A DNA stretch of 64,000 nt. It comes from JADJPG01 sp964491875. Lineage in GTDB: Bacteria; Verrucomicrobiota; Verrucomicrobiia; Limisphaerales; JADJPG01. Where the stretch lies: contig CAZBIC010000037.1 in the NCBI GenBank assembly GCA_964491875.1, positions 1-64,000 of the forward strand, given 5' to 3'. Of this stretch, positions 7,421-16,455 are shown one piece after another. The position numbers were made by a program, and so were the translations under genes. Position 1 is the first letter of the stretch, and each line of letters begins with the position of its first letter. The notes beneath the pieces are model-generated. The model was not told the origin of the DNA. It saw only the letters and a list, made by a program, of their open reading frames with translations, and ran no database searches.

Positions 7421-8584
7421 CTACGGCCCGCTGATTCCCATGAAGAGAATCACCAAATCGATGATGAAAAGCAGGACGATCGTAACCTCAAGGATCAACA
7501 TCCAGCGGTTGTTCTGGTCGTGTTTAAGAATCTCATACAACTCGTCCAGCGTCTTGAGCTTCTCTTCCACCGCGTGATGCCAGTCCGAGAGATGGAAACG
7601 CGCCGCAATGTTTTCGTAGATGCGGGCGAGATGCCAGTCGCCGAAGAACTTCGTGATGTTCATCAACTCATCGCTGACCCGCGCCATGTCGATTCGAATC
7701 TCCCGCAGATCGCGCAACACATGGGCGCGCGTGCGGATGTTGCGACGATTGAGATCGCGGTAGGATCGTTCCAGCGAATCATCGAGCAACCGATCGTAGG
7801 CTTCGAGCTCTGCCAGTTGGAGATTCGCCAGTTCCATCACATAGAGCGTCTCATCGAAGTCCGCGCGGTCATCGATGATGAGCGCCGAGTCCCAATCGAT
7901 CACCACCAAGTCGTTCTGATAGTAACTGAGGTAACGTCCGGTTGATTCCTCCGCTTCCTGCTTGGAGAGGAGATTCACATCGGATTCCTGCGTCAGCAAC
8001 GCCGCCACCTGACGCCGATTCGCCTGCAACCACTGCTCGGCGCCCAGCGCCTGCCCCTCGGCATTCGTCATCGGCGCATCGAGACAGAAGACGGTATACG
8101 CTTCCTCGTCGACCAGGTGAGGATTCGGCCGCACCGAGTAGGGCATCAACTCGCGATGAACCGCCTCCGCCAGCAATCGCACGTCGAGATTCAAGGACCC
8201 GGTGTCGAAGTGCAAATCGTGAAACGCCACCAAATCCTCAAGCCGTTCGACCGCGAACGGAATGCGAACCGTGATACTCACCGCGCCTACCGGAAGCAGC
8301 TTCACGACGCGGTCCACGTTCACAGGACCAAAGGGCCCCACACGTTCCATCGCCGGCAGACGAATCATCTGCGGCTTGTAAAAGAAATGATGGCGCGGAT
8401 GCCGACGGCTGGAATCGAAGGCGAACGGCACCACCTTCTGGCCGAGCAACTCCGGCACCGGCTCCCGATTCAGGTCATACGCGACATCGTAGGCGTAGAT
8501 GTAAACGACCTCACCCGTATAGCGACGGCGCGAAACCGTCTGACTAGCGGGCTTCGTCTGTGGCGGTTGGAGGTTGGTTTCCAT
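7421..8584 (-). CDS. DUF155/RMD1-like protein with C-terminal membrane anchor
   Basis: A 387-residue protein starting METNLQPPQTKP. The N-terminal third is a mixed alpha/beta region that includes GEVVYIYAYDVAYDL. The middle is rich in charged helices (about 225-340: LANLQLAELEAYDRLLDDSLERSYRDL). A single transmembrane segment ends the protein (about 363-384, LEVTIVLLFIIDLVILFM), preceded by a conserved-looking WHHAVEEKLKTLDELYEIL. This layout resembles DUF155 (RMND1/Sif2-like) proteins, whose bacterial role is unknown. The family call rests on overall architecture, so it is moderate. Confidence 0.6.
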   Translation of the reverse strand: METNLQPPQTKPASQTVSRRRYTGEVVYIYAYDVAYDLNREPVPELLGQKVVPFAFDSSRRHPRHHFFYKPQMIRLPAMERVGPFGPVNVDRVVKLLPVGAVSITVRIPFAVERLEDLVAFHDLHFDTGSLNLDVRLLAEAVHRELMPYSVRPNPHLVDEEAYTVFCLDAPMTNAEGQALGAEQWLQANRRQVAALLTQESDVNLLSKQEAEESTGRYLSYYQNDLVVIDWDSALIIDDRADFDETLYVMELANLQLAELEAYDRLLDDSLERSYRDLNRRNIRTRAHVLRDLREIRIDMARVSDELMNITKFFGDWHLARIYENIAARFHLSDWHHAVEEKLKTLDELYEILKHDQNNRWMLILEVTIVLLFIIDLVILFMGISGP

Positions 8585-8726
8585 ATCGGTATCCCAAGTT
8601 TATCCCTCCGGCTGCGGACTGTCCATTCGGCCCCTCCTTGCCACCAGATCAAGCCCGTCGATTCTGCAACCCCCTGTTTGCCAACCACCTGAATCGTTCC
8701 GCTCCTAGTCTGTAATCTCAACTCGC

Positions 8727-9857
8727 TTAGTCACGTTTTGGCAACAAGACACCACCCCCACCCATTCGCGCACGGATTTCCGCCGGATCGCGAAAGATCC
8801 ACCAGCGATTCGTTCCCACGCCACTGAACACCTTTTGGTAACGCGGAGCCGACGCTTCTTCACCCGTGACATCGCGGATGAATACCGCCCGAACTTGCTT
8901 GGGAAATCCGCGGGCCAGTTGCGCGTAGATCTCTGGATCTTTTTCGCCGGAATCCCCGACCAACACGAACTGCCGCCGCGGAAACTGTCGCAGCAACGGT
9001 TCGATCACGCCCGGCTTGTATTTCTCCGGCGACGCAAACATCGCCGCCGCCGTGCGGTCCTTCAGCCGGAAATCCTTCATGTGAAATGTTCCCGCCGGAA
9101 ATCCATTGCTCCGCACAAATTCCCTCAGGGGTAGATACAATTGCCACGGACTCGCTGAAACGTAGTGGAACGCCGCCCCGTGCTGCTCGGCCCAAAGTCG
9201 ATACGTCTGTGACATTCCCGGAACCGCACCGAATGGACGGCAAAACGTATTCTTCAGCAACGCTTCGCGATTCAACACATCGCTAATCTTGATTGTGTCA
9301 TCGATATCCGAAACGACAGACAATCCGTCTTCTTCGATGACGTGAACCTCCGCGTTTACAATGCGCCCGCCGCTGTCCTCCACGACGAGCGGGAAGTTGA
9401 TTCGTTCCGGACCGGCGAACCACGCCGTCTGGACAAGATTGGAACTGAGGAATTGGCGCTTGCCGAACCGGCCATTCGCACCGGAACGCCCCATCGTCCA
9501 AGAGTCATTACCCAATCGAACACGAATGGATTTGCGCCGCTCGTTGTCCACCATGAATAACCGGCTTCGTTCAGCAAACACCGCTGCTTCGTCCGTCGAC
9601 ATCTCGAACCCGCTCAAACCGAACAATTGCCGCGTCAGGAAACTCGTAGCCGCGCGCTTCTCCTGCTCGTAGATAATCCCACTCCATTGAACCTCCCAGC
9701 CGCCGGGCGCGCTGCGGGCCAGCGCCGGATAAAGCAAAACGGTTTCATCCGCGGAAACCGCCGCGCGAAGCCCGGGACACCCGACCAACAGAGCCATCAC
9801 CACGAGACGCACGAGCGATCTCCTGAAGCTCACCGCGGTTTTCAAGGCGCGTCTCAT
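8727..9857 (-). CDS. Secreted App1-like phosphatidate phosphatase (DUF2183)
   Basis: From the ATG at 9857 the protein is 376 residues and begins with a signal peptide (MRRALKTAVSFRRSLVRLVVMALLVGC). The HAD-type catalytic motif SDIDDTIKISDVL (DxDxT) lies mid-protein, followed by FHYVSASPWQLY and the distal VLVGDSGEKDPEIY. These are the App1/DUF2183 signatures. App1 in yeast dephosphorylates phosphatidate; here a periplasmic or outer-envelope lipid phosphatase is inferred. The longer frame to 9902 overlaps the upstream gene and puts a hydrophilic stretch before the signal. It lies 8 bp downstream of a diacylglycerol-type glycosyltransferase, so a shared lipid role is plausible. Confidence 0.85.
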   Translation of the reverse strand: MRRALKTAVSFRRSLVRLVVMALLVGCPGLRAAVSADETVLLYPALARSAPGGWEVQWSGIIYEQEKRAATSFLTRQLFGLSGFEMSTDEAAVFAERSRLFMVDNERRKSIRVRLGNDSWTMGRSGANGRFGKRQFLSSNLVQTAWFAGPERINFPLVVEDSGGRIVNAEVHVIEEDGLSVVSDIDDTIKISDVLNREALLKNTFCRPFGAVPGMSQTYRLWAEQHGAAFHYVSASPWQLYLPLREFVRSNGFPAGTFHMKDFRLKDRTAAAMFASPEKYKPGVIEPLLRQFPRRQFVLVGDSGEKDPEIYAQLARGFPKQVRAVFIRDVTGEEASAPRYQKVFSGVGTNRWWIFRDPAEIRARMGGGGVLLPKRD

Positions 9858-9865
9858 GCGGAATC

Positions 9866-10990
9866 TCACCTGTTTCCCAGTCGCTGAATAACTTCCCGGC
9901 AAACCGACTGCGCGGCCTGCGGTCGGCCGAGACGGCGGGATTCATCTCCCATTGCGATCAGCTTCTTGGAGCCAATCAGTTTCTCGATCCGAAACGGCAA
10001 ATCCTCCACGCGGTTCACCTTCGCCGCCGCGCCGTGTTCCAATAGAAAATCACTATTTGCCGCCTCCTGGCCGGGAATCGGATCGATCACAAACATCGGT
10101 CGCCCCATCGCCAGCGCTTCCGAACTCGTCAAGCCGCCGGGTTTGCTGACGACCAAATCCGAAACCGCCATCAGCTCATGCATGTTCGACGCGAACCCAA
10201 GAACGTGCGTCGGATGTTTGCGGTCCATCACTGCCAGCTCCCGGCGCAGCTCCTCATTCCGGCCACAGACCACCACGAGTTGAACCGGCGTGGTTACCTT
10301 GTTCAATTCCCCGAGAATCTTCGCCACCGGGCCCATTCCGAATCCACCACTCAACACCAGCAACACCGGAAGATCGTCCCGCAATCCGATCCGCTTGCGA
10401 ACATCAGCGCGATCAATGGACGCGGAAAACTTCGAGGCGATCGGAATGCCGGTCGCCGCCACCGCATCCGCCGTTGCGCCCCGCGCGACCAATCGCGCCT
10501 TCGTCTCCTCCGCCGCCACGCAATAGAGATTCACTGACGGTTCCATCCACAACGCGTGCGCCTCGAAATCCGTCACGATGCTCACCACCATGGGACTGAA
10601 CCGCAGCTTCGGCTCGTCCTTCAACTGCCCCAAAATCTCCAACGGCATGTAATGCGTACACAACACAACATCCGGTTTGAACTGCTTGAGGTGGGCAATG
10701 AACTTTTGCGTACGATACTTGGAAACTGATCGGCGAAATTTCGTCAGTTTGCGCGCCAGGGCCGGATTATCCGTCTTCTTGAACACCATCGCCCACAGCT
10801 CCGGCGCATGCGCAATCAGCTTCACGTAGCCCTCGACGTACAGCTTTCGATACAGCTTCGGCATGAAGTCGAGCACGTCGACGCACTCGACGGTGTCGCG
10901 GGGACGCAACCCGCGCCACGCCTCTTCGAGCGCTGCGGCGGCCTGAAGATGCCCTGCTCCGGCGGTGACCGTGGCAATAAGGATTCGCAT
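9866..10990 (-). CDS. GT28-family glycosyltransferase, MGDG synthase/UgtP-like
   Basis: A 374-residue protein starting MRILIATVTAGAGHLQAAAAL, the GT-B N-terminal glycine loop of the monogalactosyl/diglucosyl-diacylglycerol synthase group (T-A-G-x-GH). FKPDVVLCTHYMPLEILG and VVSIVTDFEAHALWM follow, and the sugar-nucleotide-binding C-terminal domain carries VLVLSGGFGMGPV, VVCGRNEELR and DLVVSKPGGLTSSEALAMGRP. It probably transfers a hexose to diacylglycerol at the inner membrane. The phosphatidate phosphatase-like gene directly downstream could supply diacylglycerol, although that protein appears exported. Confidence 0.87.
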   Translation of the reverse strand: MRILIATVTAGAGHLQAAAALEEAWRGLRPRDTVECVDVLDFMPKLYRKLYVEGYVKLIAHAPELWAMVFKKTDNPALARKLTKFRRSVSKYRTQKFIAHLKQFKPDVVLCTHYMPLEILGQLKDEPKLRFSPMVVSIVTDFEAHALWMEPSVNLYCVAAEETKARLVARGATADAVAATGIPIASKFSASIDRADVRKRIGLRDDLPVLLVLSGGFGMGPVAKILGELNKVTTPVQLVVVCGRNEELRRELAVMDRKHPTHVLGFASNMHELMAVSDLVVSKPGGLTSSEALAMGRPMFVIDPIPGQEAANSDFLLEHGAAAKVNRVEDLPFRIEKLIGSKKLIAMGDESRRLGRPQAAQSVCREVIQRLGNR

Positions 10991-11103
10991 GGGATTAGTT
11001 AAAGACCTGTCTTGAACACGGGCGCAGCAAAGCGGATCTCCTCTCGCCGTTCAAGCGTCCTTCGCACGATGCAGTCCGTCACCGCTGCTTCACTGGAGCA
11101 AAG

Positions 11104-12915
11104 TTATTTCCCCGCCGCCGCCGGCGATTCAATCAGCTTGGGCGCCTCGTACCATTCGCCTCGCAGCCAGTCCGCGATCAGCTGGATGGAATGCGCATCG
11201 AGAATCTGCTCCTTCGCGAAACCCGGCATGCGATCGTTGCGTTTGCCATAGAAGCGGTCGTGCGTCGGATCGTTGATGATGCCAATCAGCCATTCGCGGG
11301 AACCGTAACCGGTCAGGTCCGGCGCCGAGGCGTCTTCATCCGTCTTGCGGAACTGATGACACTCGGTGCAGCGCATCGTGTCGCCAGCCGCCAGGGTTCG
11401 GCCCTCGGCAATGATCGCCGCATCCGCCTGATCCAATGCGCGTTGTGCTTTTAGACCCGCTTCCGCGGAGACGGCGGCAATCACCTTCCGCAGCTGTTCC
11501 TTTTCATCTGCGCTGTAAGCCGCAACATCTTTCTTCACAAAGCGGACCATTTTGCCGTCCCGGAACTTCGTCCCACCAAAGTAATTCGTGCTCGCGACCT
11601 TCGCTGGATCGAGCATCCCAGCCAGCCACTCGCGCGACGCGAAGCCTTTCAAGTCCGGTCCGGATTGAGGATCCTGCGGCACAATCCCCAGACCATCATG
11701 GCCATCAAACCGATGACAGCTCGCGCAGTTCTTGGAGAAGAGTTTCGGTCCCTGAGTGAGCGGATCGTTGCGCAGCAGTTCCACAGCGCCCAATGCCGAA
11801 ATGCCGGACGGCGATTGCGCGAGTTCCTTCACGCGTTGAGCTTCGAAGCGAGCGGCTTTGACGCCCGCCAGGTATTCCGGATTGCTCCGATCTTCTGCGA
11901 TTGCCAGCCAGGTCAGCAACGCCGCTCCACCCAGCATCGCCCAAAGAAAACCCAGATTGAACCGGTGACCCAGCTTCCAGTTCCCGATAAACGGCATCGC
12001 AAAGATGACCAGCAGCAGGACCGTGGGAATGATGATGGCACCCCAGATCTCAGTGCCGCCCGGGAAGTATTTCAGGAATTGAAACAGGAACAGAAAATAC
12101 CATTCAGGTCGCGCCGCCGAGTAAGGCTCGGACGGATCCGCAGGTGCCGTGAGTTCCGCTCCACGGGTCTGGATCACGAGGAACAACACCGTCGCCAGAA
12201 CCGCCAGACATGCCACCGCGTCCTTGAGAACCTGATCGGGCCAGAACGCCGCGTCCGGACGCATCTTCGGTTCCTTCGCCTTCAAGCCGTGCCGGCGGAA
12301 GAGATAAATATGCACCACGAGCAGTGCGATAATCGAAGCCGGCAACACCCCAGCGTGCAGCGCGAAGAACCGGGTGAGGGTGTGATGTCCGTAGTCAGCT
12401 CCGCCGATGATGAGCTTCTGAAGCTCAGGCCCGATGAACGGCGTGATCGCTGCGATGCTAGTCGCCACCTTCGTCGCCCAGTAACCCTTCTGGTCCCACG
12501 GCAGCAGGTAGCCGGTGAGTGACAGCCCCATGACCAGTAGCAGCAGGCCTAGGCCGAACCAGAAATTCATCTCGCGCGGCGCCTTATAAGCACCGTCGAT
12601 CACCACTTGCATCAAGTGCAGCACCAGCAGGATGTTCATGGCCTGCGCCGTGTAATGATGCAGCCCGCGGAGGAACCAGCCGCCTGCCATTTCGTACTGG
12701 ATGTAGTAAACGCTCTCCCACGCCGTTTGGGAACTGGGGCTGTAGGCCATCCACAGGAAAGTTCCCGTGATGAATTGAATCACGAGACAGAACGTGAGCG
12801 TGCTGCCCCACACGTAACGCCAGCGCGCGCCGCCCGGAACGTTCTCATACAAGGCATGCTTGACGATCGCCTTGTAGCCCGTGCGTTGGTCGAGCCAATT
12901 GAAGAGCGAATTCAT
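11104..12915 (-). CDS. Cytochrome b fused to two cytochrome c domains
   Basis: A 603-residue fusion. Residues 1-230 match the cytochrome b N-terminal domain (WRYVWGSTLTFCLVIQ, FLRGLHHYTAQAMNILLVLHL, LLPWDQKGYWATKV, then FFALHAGVLPASIIALLVVHIYLFRRHG), with the paired His heme ligands. Residues 235-350 supply the C-terminal membrane part (ARPEWYFLFLFQFLKYFPGG, the PEWY quinol-site motif). Two c-type heme sites follow: CASCH near residue 415 and CTECH near 540. Each c domain has a GSREWL/ASREWL segment. It overlaps the Rieske gene start-stop by 4 nt. Together they form a bc-type quinol oxidase module, with the c domains as built-in electron acceptors. Confidence 0.93.
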   Translation of the reverse strand: MNSLFNWLDQRTGYKAIVKHALYENVPGGARWRYVWGSTLTFCLVIQFITGTFLWMAYSPSSQTAWESVYYIQYEMAGGWFLRGLHHYTAQAMNILLVLHLMQVVIDGAYKAPREMNFWFGLGLLLLVMGLSLTGYLLPWDQKGYWATKVATSIAAITPFIGPELQKLIIGGADYGHHTLTRFFALHAGVLPASIIALLVVHIYLFRRHGLKAKEPKMRPDAAFWPDQVLKDAVACLAVLATVLFLVIQTRGAELTAPADPSEPYSAARPEWYFLFLFQFLKYFPGGTEIWGAIIIPTVLLLVIFAMPFIGNWKLGHRFNLGFLWAMLGGAALLTWLAIAEDRSNPEYLAGVKAARFEAQRVKELAQSPSGISALGAVELLRNDPLTQGPKLFSKNCASCHRFDGHDGLGIVPQDPQSGPDLKGFASREWLAGMLDPAKVASTNYFGGTKFRDGKMVRFVKKDVAAYSADEKEQLRKVIAAVSAEAGLKAQRALDQADAAIIAEGRTLAAGDTMRCTECHQFRKTDEDASAPDLTGYGSREWLIGIINDPTHDRFYGKRNDRMPGFAKEQILDAHSIQLIADWLRGEWYEAPKLIESPAAAGK

Positions 12916-13460
12916 GACGCGACAATCTTCTCGTGAATGCCGGCGCGGTAGTTCTCGAACTTGACCAACACCGCACCGTCGTCTTCAACCTTCACCTCCA
13001 TGGTGTCCAGCGGCCGCGGGCTAGGGCTGCTCGCGTCCTTGATGGCGCCGTCCAGGGCGAAGCGGCTGTTGTGACAGGGGCACAGGTAATTCCTCTGGTC
13101 AGGCTGGTAATTCACGAAGCAACCGGCGTGCGGACAGACGACGTTGATGGCCTGAACTTCCTTCGGTCCCGTCTTCCGCAGATACACAGCGCCGACACGG
13201 ACCTCGGGATACTTGTTCCAGGCGTCCTGACGCTCTGACACGACAGGGAACTGCCGCGGCGTTCCGTCTTCCGGGAGGGAGCTGAGAGTCGCGACGCGCA
13301 AGAAGCGCCCGGCTTTGGCCTTGTGCCGAAGCGGATCCAGCAAGGTGACCAGTCCAGCGCCTGCCGGCACCAGCGTCGTCACTGCTCCAATGCCGACTGC
13401 TGCCGCTTTGACTAAAAAGTCTCGACGACCTGATTGGGACGAATCGTTTGGTTCGCTCAT
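12912..13460 (-). CDS. Rieske iron-sulfur protein of the bc complex
   Basis: A 182-residue protein with an N-terminal Tat-type signal anchor (SGRRDFLVKAAAVGIGAVTTLVP) and the two Rieske cluster boxes CPHAGC (about 110-115) and CPCHNSRF (about 128-135), which supply two Cys and two His to a 2Fe-2S centre. Its position directly before the cytochrome b/c fusion, overlapping by 4 nt, identifies it as the quinol-oxidising partner. The start MSEPNDSSQ fits the signal length. A larger overlapping frame on the same strand is non-coding. Confidence 0.95.
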   Translation of the reverse strand: MSEPNDSSQSGRRDFLVKAAAVGIGAVTTLVPAGAGLVTLLDPLRHKAKAGRFLRVATLSSLPEDGTPRQFPVVSERQDAWNKYPEVRVGAVYLRKTGPKEVQAINVVCPHAGCFVNYQPDQRNYLCPCHNSRFALDGAIKDASSPSPRPLDTMEVKVEDDGAVLVKFENYRAGIHEKIVAS

Positions 13461-13662
13461 GCTGCGGAATAAATAACAGACTTGCCCTCACCAAATTTTG
13501 GCGAAGAGACAGGCGGATAATGGTTGAGATCACTTCAAAAAGGCAAAACGTATTTCCCCGTGGAGAGTCCAGCGGCGCATCATCAGGACAAATCGCACGC
13601 GCTTCATCCAAACGGGTGAAAAATTTTTGCAATTTGGAAATCGCTGTCCCACTCTTGCGGCG

Positions 13663-14037
13663 ATGAAGCAACCGCTTGCGCTGCTGCTCTACGAGAAACT
13701 CCTGCCCGGTGGCCAGTTGGTCAACCGGTTGCAGGATCTCGGCTATCGCGTCCAGCCAGTGCCCGGCCCGGCGGATCTGCTGTCCACGGCGGAACGAGAG
13801 AGGCCCATGTTGGCATTCATCGACCTCGAACCCCGATTCGAGGCCTTCTGCGAGGCCATCGCGAAACTCCGCGCGAACAACACGACCAATCACATTCCGG
13901 TGATCGCGTTCGCAAGTCAGCAGAACATCCAAGCTCACGAAAAGGCCCGTCAATCCGGTGCCACATTGGTGGTCAACGACACCGCCCTCCTGCTTCACCT
14001 TAATCAATTTCTGGATCAGGCGCTGCACGTTGATTGA
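13663..14037 (+). CDS. Degenerate response-regulator receiver-like protein
   Basis: A 124-residue single-domain protein from the ATG at 13663 (MKQPLALLLYEKLLPGG). The alternating pattern (LALLLYE, PMLAFIDLE, HIPVIAFAS, GATLVVNDT) suggests a CheY-like fold, but the usual acidic pair and phospho-Asp are not clear: IDLE occupies the strand-3 position and the Lys of strand 5 is absent. It is therefore probably not phosphorylated. It lies directly upstream of hemQ, with the first possible hemQ start (TTG at 14034) overlapping its stop, so co-expression is likely. Confidence 0.6.
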   Translation: MKQPLALLLYEKLLPGGQLVNRLQDLGYRVQPVPGPADLLSTAERERPMLAFIDLEPRFEAFCEAIAKLRANNTTNHIPVIAFASQQNIQAHEKARQSGATLVVNDTALLLHLNQFLDQALHVD

Positions 14038-14075
14038 CCACCAGCGCCCACGCTGTCCCGACGCACCTCCCCTTT

Positions 14076-14894
14076 ATGACCACCCTTCCGACTGTAAAAC
14101 TCGACCGCGGCATCCACGTGATGCATCTCTTCTACCGCATTGACCGCGCCCGTTGGTCCCAGTTGCCCGCCGGCGAATCCGGCAAGGCGTTAAAGAATCT
14201 CGAAACCCTTTGCGCTGCGAACGTGGCTGAATCCCATCCGCGCATCGTTTCCTTCGCCAATGTCGGCGGCAAGGCGGACTTCGCCTTCATCCTTTACGCG
14301 GCGGAGCTTGGCCACGTCGGCCAGATGCACCGCGATCTGGAAGCCTGCTTCCCGCCCGGAATTCTCCAACCTGTTTACACCTATCTGAGCGTCACGGAAC
14401 TGAGCGAATACACGTCGACGGAAGAAGACAACCGCCGGATGCTCACCGAACAGGAGAAGCTGCAGCCGGGAACGGAAGCCTTCGAAAAGCGTTTCGCCGA
14501 AATCAGCGCGCGCATGAAGGAATACGAACATTACCGTCTGTATCCCGAGCTGCCCGACTGGGAAGTGATGTGCTTCTACCCGATGAACAAGCGCCGCATC
14601 GGAAACGACAATTGGTACTCGCTCGACCTGCCCACCCGCAAAAAGCTGATGGGCGGCCACGCACGCGTCGGACGCAAATACGCCGGCCGCGTCTCGCAGC
14701 TGATCACCGGTTCAACCGGCTTGGACGACTGGGAATGGGGCGTGACGCTGATGGCGCATCAAGTCGATGCCATCAAAGAGATCGTTTACGAAATGCGTTT
14801 CGACGAAGTCAGCGCGCGGTACGGCGAGTTCGGTGAATTCTACATCAATCTCCGCCTCCAACCCGCCGCGCTCTGGGCGCACTTGAAACTATAG
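14076..14894 (+). CDS. hemQ: Chlorite dismutase-family protein HemQ (coproheme decarboxylase)
   Basis: A 272-residue member of the chlorite dismutase-like family. Typical stretches are VKLDRGIHVMHLFYRIDR, GGKADFAFILYA, YTYLSVTELSEY, YPMNKRRIGNDNWYSL, MGGHARVGRKYAGRVSQLITGS (the His is the likely proximal heme ligand) and LDDWEWGVTLMAHQ. In Gram-positive and several other phyla this protein makes heme b from coproheme III. The ATG at 14076 fits family starts; a TTG at 14034 that overlaps the preceding stop would add 14 residues with no homology. Confidence 0.92.
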   Translation: MTTLPTVKLDRGIHVMHLFYRIDRARWSQLPAGESGKALKNLETLCAANVAESHPRIVSFANVGGKADFAFILYAAELGHVGQMHRDLEACFPPGILQPVYTYLSVTELSEYTSTEEDNRRMLTEQEKLQPGTEAFEKRFAEISARMKEYEHYRLYPELPDWEVMCFYPMNKRRIGNDNWYSLDLPTRKKLMGGHARVGRKYAGRVSQLITGSTGLDDWEWGVTLMAHQVDAIKEIVYEMRFDEVSARYGEFGEFYINLRLQPAALWAHLKL

Positions 14895-14899
14895 TCGCT

Positions 14900-15628
14900 C
14901 TAAAACAGATTCGGGATCGACTGCAGCACCTGCTCCACGTTTGCGGCTGTCACGAGCTGGAAACGGCGTTCGAACTCTTCTTTCCAATCGCCGCTCACCG
15001 GAACGTTGTTGTCCGGCGCGCCCGGCTTGGGCAGGACGAACGTCACCAGCTTCCCGCTCTTCACCGCCTGCAAAATCGTCGCGCTGGCGGTAACACTTCG
15101 AAAGTCCGGAAGCAAGAGCGCGAACTTCACCGGCGACGCCGGCTTCCACGCTTCACACGCCTCCAGCTCGGCAGGCAATCCGATCAAGCTCACTACGACG
15201 GGACAATTAGCGTGTTGTTTGATCACCTTGTCGAAAGCGTCCGGCGCAACGAGAAAACTTACCGGCGTCGTAGTCTCAATCCCCGTCAACAACGCGGCGG
15301 GATTCTGCTGAGCCTCCGCCTTCAATTCAGGAAACGCCACCGCTCCCACCGGGAGCTGCGTTCCCAATCCCTCGCGGAGTCCGGCCAGCCCGGCCTGCTC
15401 CATTTCGGCGATCGCATTGGCGACATCGGCTCTCTGCGTGAATGGATTCGAGATTACCAGCACGCGAGTTCCAGATGGCTGCGAACGCACCAATTCCTCA
15501 GCCAGCCCGCGCGCCGCGATTTCGCGAATTCGCAACGTGGTCCCGACGGGATTTGGCTTGGTGAAGAACCAGATGCCACCACCTGTCAGCAGCAGGAGCA
15601 GAAGAATGAGGGCCGGCTTTTGTTGCAT
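14900..15628 (-). CDS. N-terminally anchored periplasmic protein, unknown
   Basis: A 242-residue protein with one N-terminal membrane segment (MQQKPALILLLLLLTGGGIWFF), perhaps a signal anchor. The rest alternates strands and helices (RVLVISNPFTQRADVANAI, CPVVVSLIGLPAEL, KFALLLPDFRSV), reminiscent of a two-lobed substrate-binding or sugar-binding fold, but I cannot assign a family. It lies 14 bp before the pseudopilin stop on the same strand and converges on hemQ with 5 bp between stops. Confidence 0.6.
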   Translation of the reverse strand: MQQKPALILLLLLLTGGGIWFFTKPNPVGTTLRIREIAARGLAEELVRSQPSGTRVLVISNPFTQRADVANAIAEMEQAGLAGLREGLGTQLPVGAVAFPELKAEAQQNPAALLTGIETTTPVSFLVAPDAFDKVIKQHANCPVVVSLIGLPAELEACEAWKPASPVKFALLLPDFRSVTASATILQAVKSGKLVTFVLPKPGAPDNNVPVSGDWKEEFERRFQLVTAANVEQVLQSIPNLF

Positions 15629-15642
15629 GACGCGGAAGGAAT

Positions 15643-16335
15643 TCAGAAGTAACCCGGCGCGGTGTCCGTGCCGTACTCAGCCGTAATCCCGAGTTCCTCC
15701 AGCCGACGGCGGTTCAGTCCTTCCGCGTGACCATCGAGGAACAATCCGTTCGCCCGACCGGAGTGCCGGGCATGGACGTTCTTCACCGGACCGGCGGCGT
15801 TGAACTTGTAGTACTGACGGGCGGTCCAGCCATCCTGGGCCTGACTGGTCGTATCCACCACGTGAAGGTAGTCCGAAGGATTCTCCACTTTGTCCAGCAC
15901 GAGCTCGGGCCGAGTGAGCCAGTTCAACATGGTTCCACTGAGATACGTGGTCGGTGGATCGCGGCGGATGCCATAAACAAGACGCCAGTCCTGAAACACC
16001 ACCGGCTTGTAGCTGGGACAGACAAACACCTCGCGGGCGGTGAGCGTCGAGTTCGTGCTGAGCACCGTGGCCCAGCTCTCGAACTGCGGCGTGACATGCG
16101 GAAAATCCAACAACTGGCGGCCTTCGCTGTCGTCGGCATACATCAGCGTCGCGATGCCAATCTGTTTAAGGTTGTTCAGATCCTGCGCGCTCTTCGCCTT
16201 CTCCTTCGCCTTGCTCAGTGCCGGAAGCAGAAGCCCCGCGAGAATCGCGATGATGGCGATCACCACCAACAGTTCGATCAGCGTGAACGCCGCCGGCTGC
16301 CGAGAGTGCCCTGAAGTAAATCCACTCGCTTCCAT
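15643..16335 (-). CDS. Type II secretion/pilin-like protein with H-X9-DG-type C-terminus
   Basis: A 230-residue pseudopilin. The prepilin signal AAFTLIELLVVIAIIAILAG (about 15-34) has the F-T-L-I-E cleavage pattern with Glu at mature position 5. The C-terminus holds HARHSGRANGLFLDGHAEGL, the H-x9-DG motif of the large pseudopilin families of Verrucomicrobia and Planctomycetes. Such proteins occur in many copies and their cargo is unknown. The start at 16335 gives a 15-residue leader. It is followed by the anchored protein at 14900-15628. Confidence 0.9.
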   Translation of the reverse strand: MEASGFTSGHSRQPAAFTLIELLVVIAIIAILAGLLLPALSKAKEKAKSAQDLNNLKQIGIATLMYADDSEGRQLLDFPHVTPQFESWATVLSTNSTLTAREVFVCPSYKPVVFQDWRLVYGIRRDPPTTYLSGTMLNWLTRPELVLDKVENPSDYLHVVDTTSQAQDGWTARQYYKFNAAGPVKNVHARHSGRANGLFLDGHAEGLNRRRLEELGITAEYGTDTAPGYF

Positions 16336-16455
16336 GAGTTTCGTGCCGTTAGACTACCAGAAATTGAAATTGGGTCAAACAACGCCAATTCCACGGCGTT
16401 CCCCGGTCAAACATAACCGGGGATCCACTCTGCCGTCTGCGCCCGTCCGCTGACC

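Noticed and set aside
14034..14075. TTG start for hemQ overlapping the upstream stop
   Set aside because: Possible by translational coupling, but the ATG at 14076 fits the family and the extra residues lack homology.
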